Assembly (NCBI RefSeq): GCF_024749285.1
Contig: NZ_CP087196.1
Location: 2,914,001-2,978,000, forward strand
Source of the DNA: Pseudomonas sp. B21-015
Lineage (GTDB): Bacteria; Pseudomonadota; Gammaproteobacteria; Pseudomonadales; Pseudomonadaceae
Direction of reading: 5' to 3'
DNA: 64,000 bases
Position 1 is the first letter of the stretch. Each line of letters starts with the position of its first letter. Positions 48,567 through 56,732 of this stretch are shown in pieces. The position numbers and the translations under genes were made by a program. The notes below the pieces were generated by a model that was given only the letters and a program-made list of their open reading frames with translations, was not told the DNA's origin and ran no database searches.

Positions 48567-48968
48567 TTACGGCGGACAACCTTTGCTCTTGAGCACTTGC
48601 GTGACGGTCTCGGCCATGCCGGAAAATTCACACGTGCTGCCGGCGCCAGGGGTATAGACAGGTGGCCGGGCGACGGAGGGATCGCCGCGGGTGAAGGGAG
48701 GACAAGGGTTGTACTGGAGGGTCAGTTGCACCTTTTGGGCAACGACGTCGCTGGAAATCAAGGCGATGATTTTCAGCGCCTCATCCAGTCCCGACGAGAT
48801 GCCGTCGGTGATGCGTTGTCTGTCGACGACGTAACGTGGATGACCTCCACGGCGCATGGCCTGGCTGTTGCGACAAGGCGAAGCGGCGGATTTTGCCGTC
48901 TCGGTCTGCGAGGGTGCGCTGCTGGCGTACCGTCCTGGTGCGGGCATGGCTCCCTCCTTGGGGAACAC
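48567..48968 (-). pseudogene. DJ-1/PfpI-family protein remnant (C-terminal part)
   Basis: The last 90 or so residues, from about 48848 down, read 'PRYVVDRQRITDGISSGLDE' and 'VQLTLQYNPCPPF', a pattern I know from the C-terminal third of ThiJ/PfpI proteins. The first 40 codons do not match the family in any frame, and the upstream part with the glutamine-amidotransferase-like core and its cysteine is missing. It is therefore likely a 5'-truncated relic; a short gene with a new start cannot be excluded. The whole interval 48454-49151 otherwise holds no intact gene that I can support: 48454-48566 and 48969-49151 look like spacer and degraded coding sequence. Confidence 0.5.
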
Positions 48969-49151
48969 CGCGCGGCGAACGCGTTTGCGTCGCCAAGTGA
49001 TGAAGCTTCCTGCTAATCAGCGATGCGATGCCCGGACGGCAAGACCGGAGGTCCTGCTGCCCGGAGCCAATGTCCTGCGGGGCAGCTCTGGGGAGCATAG
49101 CCCGCACCCGTTCACGTGCAAGGTGTTTTCGTCGGCTGGTAGCCGTGCTTT

Positions 49152-50207
49152 TCAGAGCGGCACCCGACGCAGTCGACCGCTCAACGGGACGACGTTGTCG
49201 TCTGGCGTGGGCAGTGGCCGGCCGGCTAATCCCATGCCTTCGCTCACCAGTACCGCCCCCTCCAACAGGCACAGGTTGGAAGGGGTATCCAGGCCGCGGG
49301 CGAGCACGGCGACCTGGGCGGTTTGCAGGTTGCAGCTCAGCAGTCGCCCCGTGAAACGGGTGAAGCCTCCATGCAGTGGTTCGCCGTTCCAGTCCGGCGG
49401 CAAGGGTTGCTGAAGGCGGTCGCACAGCTCCAGGACCAGTACATTCCCCTTCGGGCACAGCGCCAGTCCGGTGGGCAGTTGCAGGCCGCGAATCAGGATC
49501 TCGATCTGCCCGCTGGCAGGCCAGACCCGAATCACCTGGCCGGCCTTATCGGTAAAGTCGATGCCCTTGCGCGAGGGGTCGCCCTGCAGCTCTCCGGAGA
49601 ACAGACTGATCAGCACGGCGTCTGTCGCCGGTTCGTACACCAGGGTCACGGGGACGGCTTCCTGGCCCTGGTCCAGTTCGGGCAACTGGACCAGCACATG
49701 CTCGTCCTGTCCTGTGGTGAACTCCACCAACTGGTTGGTATCGGGTTTGACCGCCAGCCAACTGCGACGGGTCGGGTGATAGCACAGCGCATTCAGATTG
49801 CCACGGCTGTGAAACACCGGTTCGGGCGGTGTGAATTGCAGGTCCAGCAGTTTGGAACCTTCGACGTAATCGGTCTGGCTGACCAGACAGCGCCCGTCAC
49901 CACAGGCGATGTCCGACAGCCCCATGATTTCATCGCGCAGCATGCGGGCCTGCATGTTCATGGCGCGAAAACCTTGCGCCAGTGTTTCGCGGGGCAGGTA
50001 GGCGCCGGGCCTGTGCGGATCCGGCCGAAGTCGACTGATGCGGCCGCTGAAGGGCTGGTCCGGCAGGCCCGAGCCGGCTTCGGTCAGCAGCAGGCTGCCA
50101 TCGGCCTGCACACAAATGCCCCGAGGGTTCAGCAGGCCCTCGGCGATGATCGTGCTCGGGCGCAACGTTTCAGTCGGTTGCGCCGGGATATGAACGGGAA
50201 CGGGCAT
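49152..50207 (-). CDS. ScyD/ScyE-like beta-propeller protein
   Basis: About 351 residues. Its repeats ('EGLLNPRGICVQADGSLLLTEAGSG', 'RGLQLPTGLALCPKGNVLVLELC', 'RGLDTPSNLCLLEGAVLVSEG') are the NHL-like blades of the ScyD/ScyE family first named in the scytonemin cluster. ATG 50207 is chosen because GGAGAGAGA lies just upstream; the frame is open to 50264. No signal peptide is evident, unlike many cyanobacterial members. The family's biochemical role is unknown to me; in scytonemin loci these proteins accompany the periplasmic assembly steps. It starts 31 bases after the stop of the large VioB-like gene and is the last gene before the DJ-1 remnant. Confidence 0.75.
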   Translation of the reverse strand: MPVPVHIPAQPTETLRPSTIIAEGLLNPRGICVQADGSLLLTEAGSGLPDQPFSGRISRLRPDPHRPGAYLPRETLAQGFRAMNMQARMLRDEIMGLSDIACGDGRCLVSQTDYVEGSKLLDLQFTPPEPVFHSRGNLNALCYHPTRRSWLAVKPDTNQLVEFTTGQDEHVLVQLPELDQGQEAVPVTLVYEPATDAVLISLFSGELQGDPSRKGIDFTDKAGQVIRVWPASGQIEILIRGLQLPTGLALCPKGNVLVLELCDRLQQPLPPDWNGEPLHGGFTRFTGRLLSCNLQTAQVAVLARGLDTPSNLCLLEGAVLVSEGMGLAGRPLPTPDDNVVPLSGRLRRVPL

Positions 50208-50238
50208 AAGGTCTCTCTCCATGGACAAGGGGGCACGA

Positions 50239-52047
50239 CTACTGCGGCGGTTGCCACGGTTCACCAGTGAGATACGCCCGGAGCAGTGCCCGCTGGCAGG
50301 GCGACATCGAGCGCACCACGGGCATGAACAGGGTGGTGCCTTTGTAGGCGTCCGAGGTGCGGGCGAGGATGGGGTTCTTGGCGCCCATGACCGCGTCGGG
50401 CTGATTGAGCGGGATGTAGCGCGACATGGCGGGGAAGGCCAGGTAGTGAAAACGCAAGACGTTCGGGTACATCAGCTCCCAGGTGATGGTGGTGCCCGCG
50501 GGGATGCCGAAGTCGGTCTGTGCGTATTTGCGAAAGCTGGTGAAGTAGCCACCGTTTTTAAAGCCATTGATCGCGTAGGTCAGCGCGACAAAGCCCGCTT
50601 GGGCGGCAGTACCCGGTTTGACGGTGACAGGGAAACTGACTGCGAGCTGGCCGGGTTCTACGGTCAGCGAGGCCGGAAACTCGAGGAAATTCCAGTACTG
50701 CGGATTTTTGTATACCGCAGGTGGACTGGCTTTCAGGTCGATTTCGGTGGCTTTGGTGACCGGGACGCCCAGACACCTCACCTGCAGGGTGATCGACAGG
50801 CCATTGGGGTAGTCCTCCAGATAAACGTTGCGCTGATCGGCATACACCCGATAAGTCGATTCGATTGCGTTTAGCGTGGTTTTGGCAACTTCGTCGGGTG
50901 CGGTGATGGCCAGCTCGTTGGTCCGCGCCGCTTCCTGTTGGCTAGTACTCAGGGGCAGGTCGACGATGCCGCCATACACGTAGTAGTTGAATAACGGACT
51001 GGTTGTCGGGTCGAGGGTGGTCAGGGTGGTTGTGCCTGCAGAGATGGTGACGAGACCGTAATCCGCGTTGGGCCCGATGGGGCTGGTGATGTCGTCTCTG
51101 ACGGCCCTGAAGGTTTGCTTCGGGATGACGTTCACCATGTCGATGCTCAGGATGCCGCTGTCGCCCAGATCGGCATAGCCAGTGCTCTTGGTGCTCTGGT
51201 TGACCAGCTGCCGGCCCGGCTGACAGTTCTTCGGTTCGTCCGCGAAAGCCGGAGCCAGTGTACCGATGACCCGGCCGATGCTCGGGTTGGGGGTGTATCG
51301 GCCGGCGGCGTAATCGGCATCCAGTTGCTCGGTGGTCATCGTGGGGCACATCTCGAACATGACAAAGCGCAGGACAATGCCTGTCGCACCCGGCGCCTGG
51401 ATGATCGATCGCAGGCCACTGCTGTTCTCGTTCCAGCTGACGATGCTGCTCAGGGGAAAGGTCAGCTGAAACGTGCCGCTGAGGCGGAAAGAACCCGGCG
51501 CATCCATCTCCTCTGGCTCCAACACCCGCTTTTTGACATCCAGGCTGCTGCAGACCGTGTTCGCGCGAATCAGCAATTGGATGTCGCTGTTACCGCCAAT
51601 TTGCAGACCGCCAACGAATATCTGGGTGGTGTTTGTGGCGGTGGGGTCCAGGTCCACCATCATCGGGCCGGAAACGGGGCCCTGTCCGGTCACCGGGTCC
51701 ACCGAGCCGAGCAGATAGACCGGCTGGCCCACCATATCGCCGGTGGTGCTGATGCTGCCCGGATTACCCTGGGAACTGATCAAGGCGTTCTGCATGTCGA
51801 CGACGTGCTGCCCGTAGTGATTCCAGCCGCCGGCGGTGTAGTAGTCGCCGTCGGGCGCGTTGATCATGTTGTTCAGCTGATCGTCGGTGTAAGACTGGGC
51901 ACTCGGTGCCAGGGTCGAGGTGGTCAGGTCGAAGAGCGGCCATTCCTCATCACCGTCGTAAGGGATGGTGGGTGAGTTGTTCGGCAAGCTGACGTCCGTG
52001 CGGATGCCGCCCCAGAAATTCAGCCGTGGTCCATTGAGTATGCTCAT
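50239..52047 (-). CDS. VioB/RebD N-terminal-domain-like protein, copy 2
   Basis: 602 residues with no signal peptide. The start 'MSILNGPRLNFWGG', the mid-section 'LFNYYVYGGIVDLPLS', 'RNVYLEDYPNGLSITLQVRCLG' and the end 'YPNVLRFHYLAFPAMSRYIP' followed by 'FMPVVRSMSPCQRALLRAYL' recall matching stretches in the N-terminal half of VioB (violacein) and RebD/StaD (indolocarbazoles), where two tryptophan-derived imines are coupled. The C-terminal ferritin-like half of VioB is absent. The assignment is from memory of VioB and needs a profile comparison. It is a paralogue of the protein at 54360 and follows its own haem-motif partner gene by 3 bases. Function here is unknown; oxidative coupling of an aromatic precursor fits the context. 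Confidence 0.55.
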   Translation of the reverse strand: MSILNGPRLNFWGGIRTDVSLPNNSPTIPYDGDEEWPLFDLTTSTLAPSAQSYTDDQLNNMINAPDGDYYTAGGWNHYGQHVVDMQNALISSQGNPGSISTTGDMVGQPVYLLGSVDPVTGQGPVSGPMMVDLDPTATNTTQIFVGGLQIGGNSDIQLLIRANTVCSSLDVKKRVLEPEEMDAPGSFRLSGTFQLTFPLSSIVSWNENSSGLRSIIQAPGATGIVLRFVMFEMCPTMTTEQLDADYAAGRYTPNPSIGRVIGTLAPAFADEPKNCQPGRQLVNQSTKSTGYADLGDSGILSIDMVNVIPKQTFRAVRDDITSPIGPNADYGLVTISAGTTTLTTLDPTTSPLFNYYVYGGIVDLPLSTSQQEAARTNELAITAPDEVAKTTLNAIESTYRVYADQRNVYLEDYPNGLSITLQVRCLGVPVTKATEIDLKASPPAVYKNPQYWNFLEFPASLTVEPGQLAVSFPVTVKPGTAAQAGFVALTYAINGFKNGGYFTSFRKYAQTDFGIPAGTTITWELMYPNVLRFHYLAFPAMSRYIPLNQPDAVMGAKNPILARTSDAYKGTTLFMPVVRSMSPCQRALLRAYLTGEPWQPPQ

Positions 52048-52050
52048 GAT

Positions 52051-53343
52051 CTATTCCTCGTCCTTGGTGGTTTTGCCGACAGGCGCATTGGCGAATTTGA
52101 ACAGGTAGGAGTAATCGGACTTGTAGGGGCTCTTGACCGGTGTCGCCATGGAGTGGCAATTCATGCAGCTGCTGTTGGGCTGGATGTAGCTCTCCATGGT
52201 CACGTTGGCCGACAGGGAGGGTGTCGGCTGCCCCAGTGGGTTGCTGGGGTTGTCCGGCATCAGCGGGCGTTGTGTGGTGATGAGCTGGTAGTACTTCAGC
52301 ACGCTTCTTTGCAGGTCCGGGTCGGTGCGGTAGTTGGTGTTGACCCCGTTGGTGACTTCGGCAATCGGGGTGACCCGGTTCAGCGGGTTCGGTGTCTGGA
52401 ACGTGGTGCCGGGTTTGGGCACGCAGACCAGATGCGCGCCCTGAGTCTGCCAGTCGCAGGGTGATTGGTTGAGGGAGGCGGCGGGGGCGGCGGGGTTGAA
52501 GTAGGAGTAGGCTGTGCCGGATGTTGGCTGGTCGACCCACTGGCCGTTCACCAACGCCTTGGGCGCAACGTTGTCGATCTGCTCGAAAGTCGACCAGATC
52601 CACTGGGGATAACCGTTCGCCTTGGTGATGATGTGCAGGCCCACCAAACCCAGGTAAGCCTCGGTGACGCCGGTGCGCTGGCCTTGGTCGTCGAACTTGG
52701 CCACGCGCGCGAGCATGGTCAGGTAGTGACTGGCGTTGTCGTTGGGGGTGAGGATGCGCCAGCTCGATTTGACCTCGATGACCCCATAGGGAAAGTTGAT
52801 GTTGTTGGCTTTGGAAACGACATCGGCGTTATAGAAGCTGTTGTCGACGATGTAGTTATAGGACGTCTCGTTGGCCGAAATGTCGTAGTAGGTCGGGTTA
52901 CCGGCCTGGTCGATCAGCCAGCCGCCGACAGCCTGGTCGACGGCATTCACCTGAGTGCTGTTCTTCAGCGCGGCGATATTGATGATGCCCAGGCTTTTGG
53001 CGGTCTGCGGGGTATTCCACGGGCCAGGATCGGCCCCCCTCGGCAGAAAGATTTCCTCCACGGTCTTGTAGGTCTGCCAGACGGTGTAGCCGGGATCCCC
53101 AGGCTGTTTGGCGCAGTCCGGATCACCTCGCTGCCCATCCTGTGCGGGCCAGTTCAAGGCGATGAACATCTGCCAGCTGTATTGATCGAACAGGTCCTGA
53201 CTGGCCGTGGCGGCCGGCGCGGTGCTGGGGGGTTGGCAATTCAGGTTGCTGGTCTGTGTCGACGGCATGGCCTGTTCCCGGGCCAGTGTCGGCAGACTGG
53301 CCAGGCCCAGTAGCATCATGGTGAGACTGAGTGTGGTTTTCAT
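52051..53343 (-). CDS. Exported protein with a single CxxCH haem motif, copy 2
   Basis: About 430 residues. A signal peptide ends at 'LPTLA|REQ'. Near the C-terminus, residues 393-397 read CMNCH in 'PNSSCMNCHSMATPVKSPYK', a c-type haem attachment motif, so the protein is probably periplasmic. Before it lies 'VIEVKSSWRIL' and 'YLGLVGLHIITKANGYPQWI', also found in the paralogue at 56733. I do not recognise a named family. ATG 53343 is chosen for its signal peptide; the frame is open far upstream but that part overlaps the next gene. It pairs with the VioB-like gene 3 bases downstream, so the two may act as an electron-transfer couple. Haem attachment is inferred from the motif alone. Confidence 0.65.
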   Translation of the reverse strand: MKTTLSLTMMLLGLASLPTLAREQAMPSTQTSNLNCQPPSTAPAATASQDLFDQYSWQMFIALNWPAQDGQRGDPDCAKQPGDPGYTVWQTYKTVEEIFLPRGADPGPWNTPQTAKSLGIINIAALKNSTQVNAVDQAVGGWLIDQAGNPTYYDISANETSYNYIVDNSFYNADVVSKANNINFPYGVIEVKSSWRILTPNDNASHYLTMLARVAKFDDQGQRTGVTEAYLGLVGLHIITKANGYPQWIWSTFEQIDNVAPKALVNGQWVDQPTSGTAYSYFNPAAPAASLNQSPCDWQTQGAHLVCVPKPGTTFQTPNPLNRVTPIAEVTNGVNTNYRTDPDLQRSVLKYYQLITTQRPLMPDNPSNPLGQPTPSLSANVTMESYIQPNSSCMNCHSMATPVKSPYKSDYSYLFKFANAPVGKTTKDEE

Positions 53344-53362
53344 GGCGATCCTTCGTCGTTGT

Positions 53363-54286
53363 TCAGGGTTTGCGCTGCATGAGCTTGTTCCACTGCGCCT
53401 TTTGGCCGTTGCTCTGTGACGCCGGTGGCTCGAACAATTGGCAGGGCGGCGGATTCGCCGGGCACATGGCGGCCACCTGCGCCCAGGTCTGGGCCGGGTC
53501 CGGTTTGGCGATGCGGAAGTTGGTGTAGTTCTGGCTGACGATGGGGGCATTGGCGACGCTGGTGTCACCGGAGAAAAAGAACGACTGGGGATGCCGGTAG
53601 GGCGGTTGTCCCGACGGTTTTTTGTAGAAGGCATAGCCGAACAGGATCGGACCTTGCGGTGATTCGAGGTCCAGAGCGTAGGCCTGCACGCTGCCATCGA
53701 GGTTTTTGCTGCGCTCGGCGCTGTAGGGCAGGTGCTGGATGAAGTCTTGCCGCGGCGGATGATTCATCGGCGAAAACATGCAACAGGCCGGCATGTCTTT
53801 GGGGCGGTCTTGCGGGTAAGTCAGGAAGTACGCCTTGTTGCCCAGGGACACGAAGGAGCAGGTGTAGTTGTTGTTCTTGATCGGGAAGATCGGCAGGCAG
53901 TATTTCTCGTAGTGCTCCATCATGGCGCCGAAACCGTCGCCATCCGGCGGGATGTAGGCGGTGTCGTAGTAGCTGGTGCCTCGGGAGACGGTGTAGTCCG
54001 CCGGGGTGAGTGTTGTGGGTGGATTGCTGTAGGGCGGCGGGTTTTTCTCGTAGTTGTGCATCACCCGGTACATGGTCCAGTCGCTGATCCAGTACGCCGG
54101 GAAAAACGGATCGGAAGGGTCGCCCGGTGCTCGTTTAGCGATGCAATTGCCGTTCTGTTCATTGCACCCCTCGGTGTTGTGCACCCCCATGGTGAAGTAC
54201 ACGGCGCCGCTGTCCGCCTGGGCGAATAGAGCTGGGCTGAGCAGCAGGGTCAGCAGCAACAATCGGTTCAAGATGCTGGCTTTCAT
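53363..54286 (-). CDS. Exported cysteine-rich protein of unknown function
   Basis: About 307 residues with a clear signal peptide ('LNRLLLLTLLLSPALFA|QAD'), and AGGAGTG four bases before ATG 54286. The mature protein has nine cysteines, in pairs such as 'EGCNEQNGNC', 'PACCMF' and 'MCPANPPPC', plus many Tyr, Pro and His residues, which suggests a disulfide-rich, perhaps metal-binding, periplasmic protein. I recognise no family. It stands between the two haem-protein/VioB-like pairs and has no second copy, so it may be a shared component of the periplasmic system. Confidence 0.65.
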   Translation of the reverse strand: MKASILNRLLLLTLLLSPALFAQADSGAVYFTMGVHNTEGCNEQNGNCIAKRAPGDPSDPFFPAYWISDWTMYRVMHNYEKNPPPYSNPPTTLTPADYTVSRGTSYYDTAYIPPDGDGFGAMMEHYEKYCLPIFPIKNNNYTCSFVSLGNKAYFLTYPQDRPKDMPACCMFSPMNHPPRQDFIQHLPYSAERSKNLDGSVQAYALDLESPQGPILFGYAFYKKPSGQPPYRHPQSFFFSGDTSVANAPIVSQNYTNFRIAKPDPAQTWAQVAAMCPANPPPCQLFEPPASQSNGQKAQWNKLMQRKP

Positions 54287-54359
54287 ATGACACTCCTGTG
54301 AAGTGCCGGGTGACAGGCTCGTCACCCGGTGGTCCTGCGTGAGCGTTGTTGTTATAGCC

Positions 54360-56720
54360 TTACTCGTAGTCGCTCATGTCGAGCGGGAAGGGTGGGTATT
54401 TCTGTTGCACCAGGGCCTGCGCCCAGAGCTCCAGTACTGCGCGTCGGCTTTGTGACATGTCGCGGGTGATGGGCATGGCGAGTGTGCTTTCTTCCTGGTA
54501 CTCCTTGCTGATCAGCACAATGAGTTGGTCGACGGCACCCTCTATCCGTTCCAGCGAATTGAGCGGCATGTATTTGCTCATGATCGGGTACAGGTAATAG
54601 AAGGGCTGCAGGATGCGCGGGTAGATGAAGCTTTCCCATATCAGGACCCGGGCATCGGGTTTCGTGCAGATCTGGTTCCATTCGTCGACAAAATCCTGCT
54701 GCATTTGGGGCTCCAGCGGCAGGACCCGCAACGGTGCGAGGAAGTCTGTATAGGCGCTCATGTAGTTGAAGCTGAAAGGGATCTCGGGCGGCTGCTCACC
54801 TTCCTGCACGAAGAAACGCAAGATCGGGAAGCCCGGAGCCTGTGCCTTGACGGTCAGTCGTGCGATGCCATCGGCGTCGGTCTGAATCTGCGTCAGGCAG
54901 TAGTGCACGGTGCTGTTTGGGGGATCCTGAAGAACACCCTCCATGAGGATGGGGTTGTCGAACGACAGGCAGGGGCTCAGGGCGACCGAGCCGGCTGTCG
55001 GCAGGTATTTCTGATAGCTCACCGGTCTCCCGGTATCGGTATCATCTGCGGCCTGAGTTGCCATGAGCCGACGGCCAGCGCCCTCGGTCACCAGGCTTTG
55101 TACCGCGCAGGTACCGGTAAATTGCGGCAGGTTGGAGCTGTTGTTGGCGCGATTTTTCGGATGGTCTTGGAACAACGCAAAGTCGGCCGGATTGCTGAAC
55201 GCCAGATAGTAATCAGTCGTGCACATCATGTAGGCATTGCCATACTCCGCCACCGATAACACGGTGCCGGCCGGTGCCGGCCGGCCGTCATATTGCACCA
55301 TGATCTGCAGCGTCTTGCTGTCGCCCACGTCGATGAAACTTGCGCTCTCAACCACTTCGGCCGTCCACATCTGCTGGGTCGCGGCTTGCAAGGGGGTTGT
55401 TCCCTCCAGTTGCAGCTCCAGCGATCCGGTTTGCAGCTTTTTCTGCGCGTCGGCGCTGAGTGGCAGGTCAAGGATGCCGGAGCGTTTGTCGAACGCCGCC
55501 TGTTGATAGTCCTCAAAGCCAAAACTGGCCAATGGGGTGAATTGTCCGTCCTGGCGTATCCCCAGTTGGTAGTTGCCGGCATCGTATTTTTCGGCCACCG
55601 GGATGTCGGCTGCCTTGTCGATCGGATAGCACGGGAAGGTGTTGGTGAGGTCCAGCGACAAGGTATCGCCATGGGCCTGTGCCGAGATCACGCCCAGCGT
55701 CATTGGGGTGGCTTTGGCACCGGGTTTTTGAAGAGGCACAGCCTTGCCGGGGACCAGACGCCGACCTGCCGGTGCGGTGGGGAACTCGTCGTCAAACCAC
55801 AGGCCCAGGGTGCCTACGGTGCGGCTGTAGGCGGGGTTGAAGAAGATGCTGGCGACGTTATCCAGTCCTTTCTGGTACATCTCTTGTACATAGGCCATGT
55901 CCGTCGGGGTGGTGGAGTGGGAGTTGATGTAGGGGTAGTTGTTGAAAATGCCGTTTCTGTCGTAGCAGGTCAGGTAGGTGGAAAACCGGAACATCAGGCC
56001 TTTGGCTTTTTGTAGTTCCATCTGTTCCTGGAGGTTTTTCAGCAGGGCCGAATTGCTGATCGCCCAGGTCAGGTTTTCTTTCGGGAAGCAGGTTTGCCAG
56101 GTGGTGGTCACATAAATCAGGCCACCCAGGTTTGCCCAGTTGAAGTTCAGGAAGCGATCGAGCATCCGGTGTTGACGCTTGAGCGTCAGGCCGCATTGAT
56201 CGTCGCCCAGCACCAGTTTGTCGAAGTACAACGCTGTGAAGGTGTTCTGCCAGGGGCTGACGTCGACAAAGCGGGCCGGAGTGGGGCCCTTGCTGCCAAA
56301 GGGATTGCCGAGCAAGTTGTAGCTCTGGTTAATCAGGGCATCCTGATCAACGTACCCGCCGGTCGGGAGTTCGCCGCCGATGATGACGGACTGGGTCTGG
56401 TTGTAGCTGACGGTGCCACAGGCGTTGTCACCGAACAGGTTCCATTCTCCGGGGATCATCGTTGGAGGATTCTGTTTGACATTGCCCGGCACCTGCGTGA
56501 CGTAGTCGGGCGCTTCGTGTAACACCCGAGGGGCGATAGTCCAGGGCATCAGTGTGCTGGCGGCATTCTCTGGCGTGATGTTGTAGTAATCAAGAAACCG
56601 CCAGTTCATCTGCATTTTTACCGCATCGTAGAGCGGGTACATATCGTTGTTGTTGGCCGTCGGCGGGTTCCAGAACATGTGGCCGTTGAGGTAGATACGG
56701 GGGAAATTCAATACGCTCAT
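54360..56720 (-). CDS. VioB/RebD N-terminal-domain-like protein, copy 1
   Basis: 786 residues, no signal peptide. The opening 'MSVLNFPRIYLNGHMFWNP' followed by 'PTANNN' is very like the start of VioB (MSILDFPRI...PTAN). Later 'APAGRRLVPG', 'LSLDLTNTFPCYPI', 'DKRSGILDLPLSADAQKK' and the end 'YPRILQPFYYLYPIMSKYMP' then 'AMPITRDMSQSRRAVLELW' keep the same order as in VioB's N-terminal half. The ferritin-like C-terminal half of VioB is lacking. It is longer than copy 2 by about 180 residues, mostly before the C-terminal motif. It follows the haem-motif gene at 56733 by 12 bases. Homology is a recognition call without a search; the reaction is not known. Confidence 0.58.
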   Translation of the reverse strand: MSVLNFPRIYLNGHMFWNPPTANNNDMYPLYDAVKMQMNWRFLDYYNITPENAASTLMPWTIAPRVLHEAPDYVTQVPGNVKQNPPTMIPGEWNLFGDNACGTVSYNQTQSVIIGGELPTGGYVDQDALINQSYNLLGNPFGSKGPTPARFVDVSPWQNTFTALYFDKLVLGDDQCGLTLKRQHRMLDRFLNFNWANLGGLIYVTTTWQTCFPKENLTWAISNSALLKNLQEQMELQKAKGLMFRFSTYLTCYDRNGIFNNYPYINSHSTTPTDMAYVQEMYQKGLDNVASIFFNPAYSRTVGTLGLWFDDEFPTAPAGRRLVPGKAVPLQKPGAKATPMTLGVISAQAHGDTLSLDLTNTFPCYPIDKAADIPVAEKYDAGNYQLGIRQDGQFTPLASFGFEDYQQAAFDKRSGILDLPLSADAQKKLQTGSLELQLEGTTPLQAATQQMWTAEVVESASFIDVGDSKTLQIMVQYDGRPAPAGTVLSVAEYGNAYMMCTTDYYLAFSNPADFALFQDHPKNRANNSSNLPQFTGTCAVQSLVTEGAGRRLMATQAADDTDTGRPVSYQKYLPTAGSVALSPCLSFDNPILMEGVLQDPPNSTVHYCLTQIQTDADGIARLTVKAQAPGFPILRFFVQEGEQPPEIPFSFNYMSAYTDFLAPLRVLPLEPQMQQDFVDEWNQICTKPDARVLIWESFIYPRILQPFYYLYPIMSKYMPLNSLERIEGAVDQLIVLISKEYQEESTLAMPITRDMSQSRRAVLELWAQALVQQKYPPFPLDMSDYE

Positions 56721-56732
56721 GTCATGCTCTCC

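Noticed and set aside
48781..49458. Minus-strand open frame of about 225 codons upstream of the DJ-1 remnant
   Set aside because: It overlaps the propeller gene and the remnant in another frame, is Arg-rich and shows no family motif.
54360..56720. A full violacein or indolocarbazole cluster
   Set aside because: No VioA/RebO oxidase, VioC/D/E or StaP/C counterparts are seen, and the ferritin-like half of VioB is absent.
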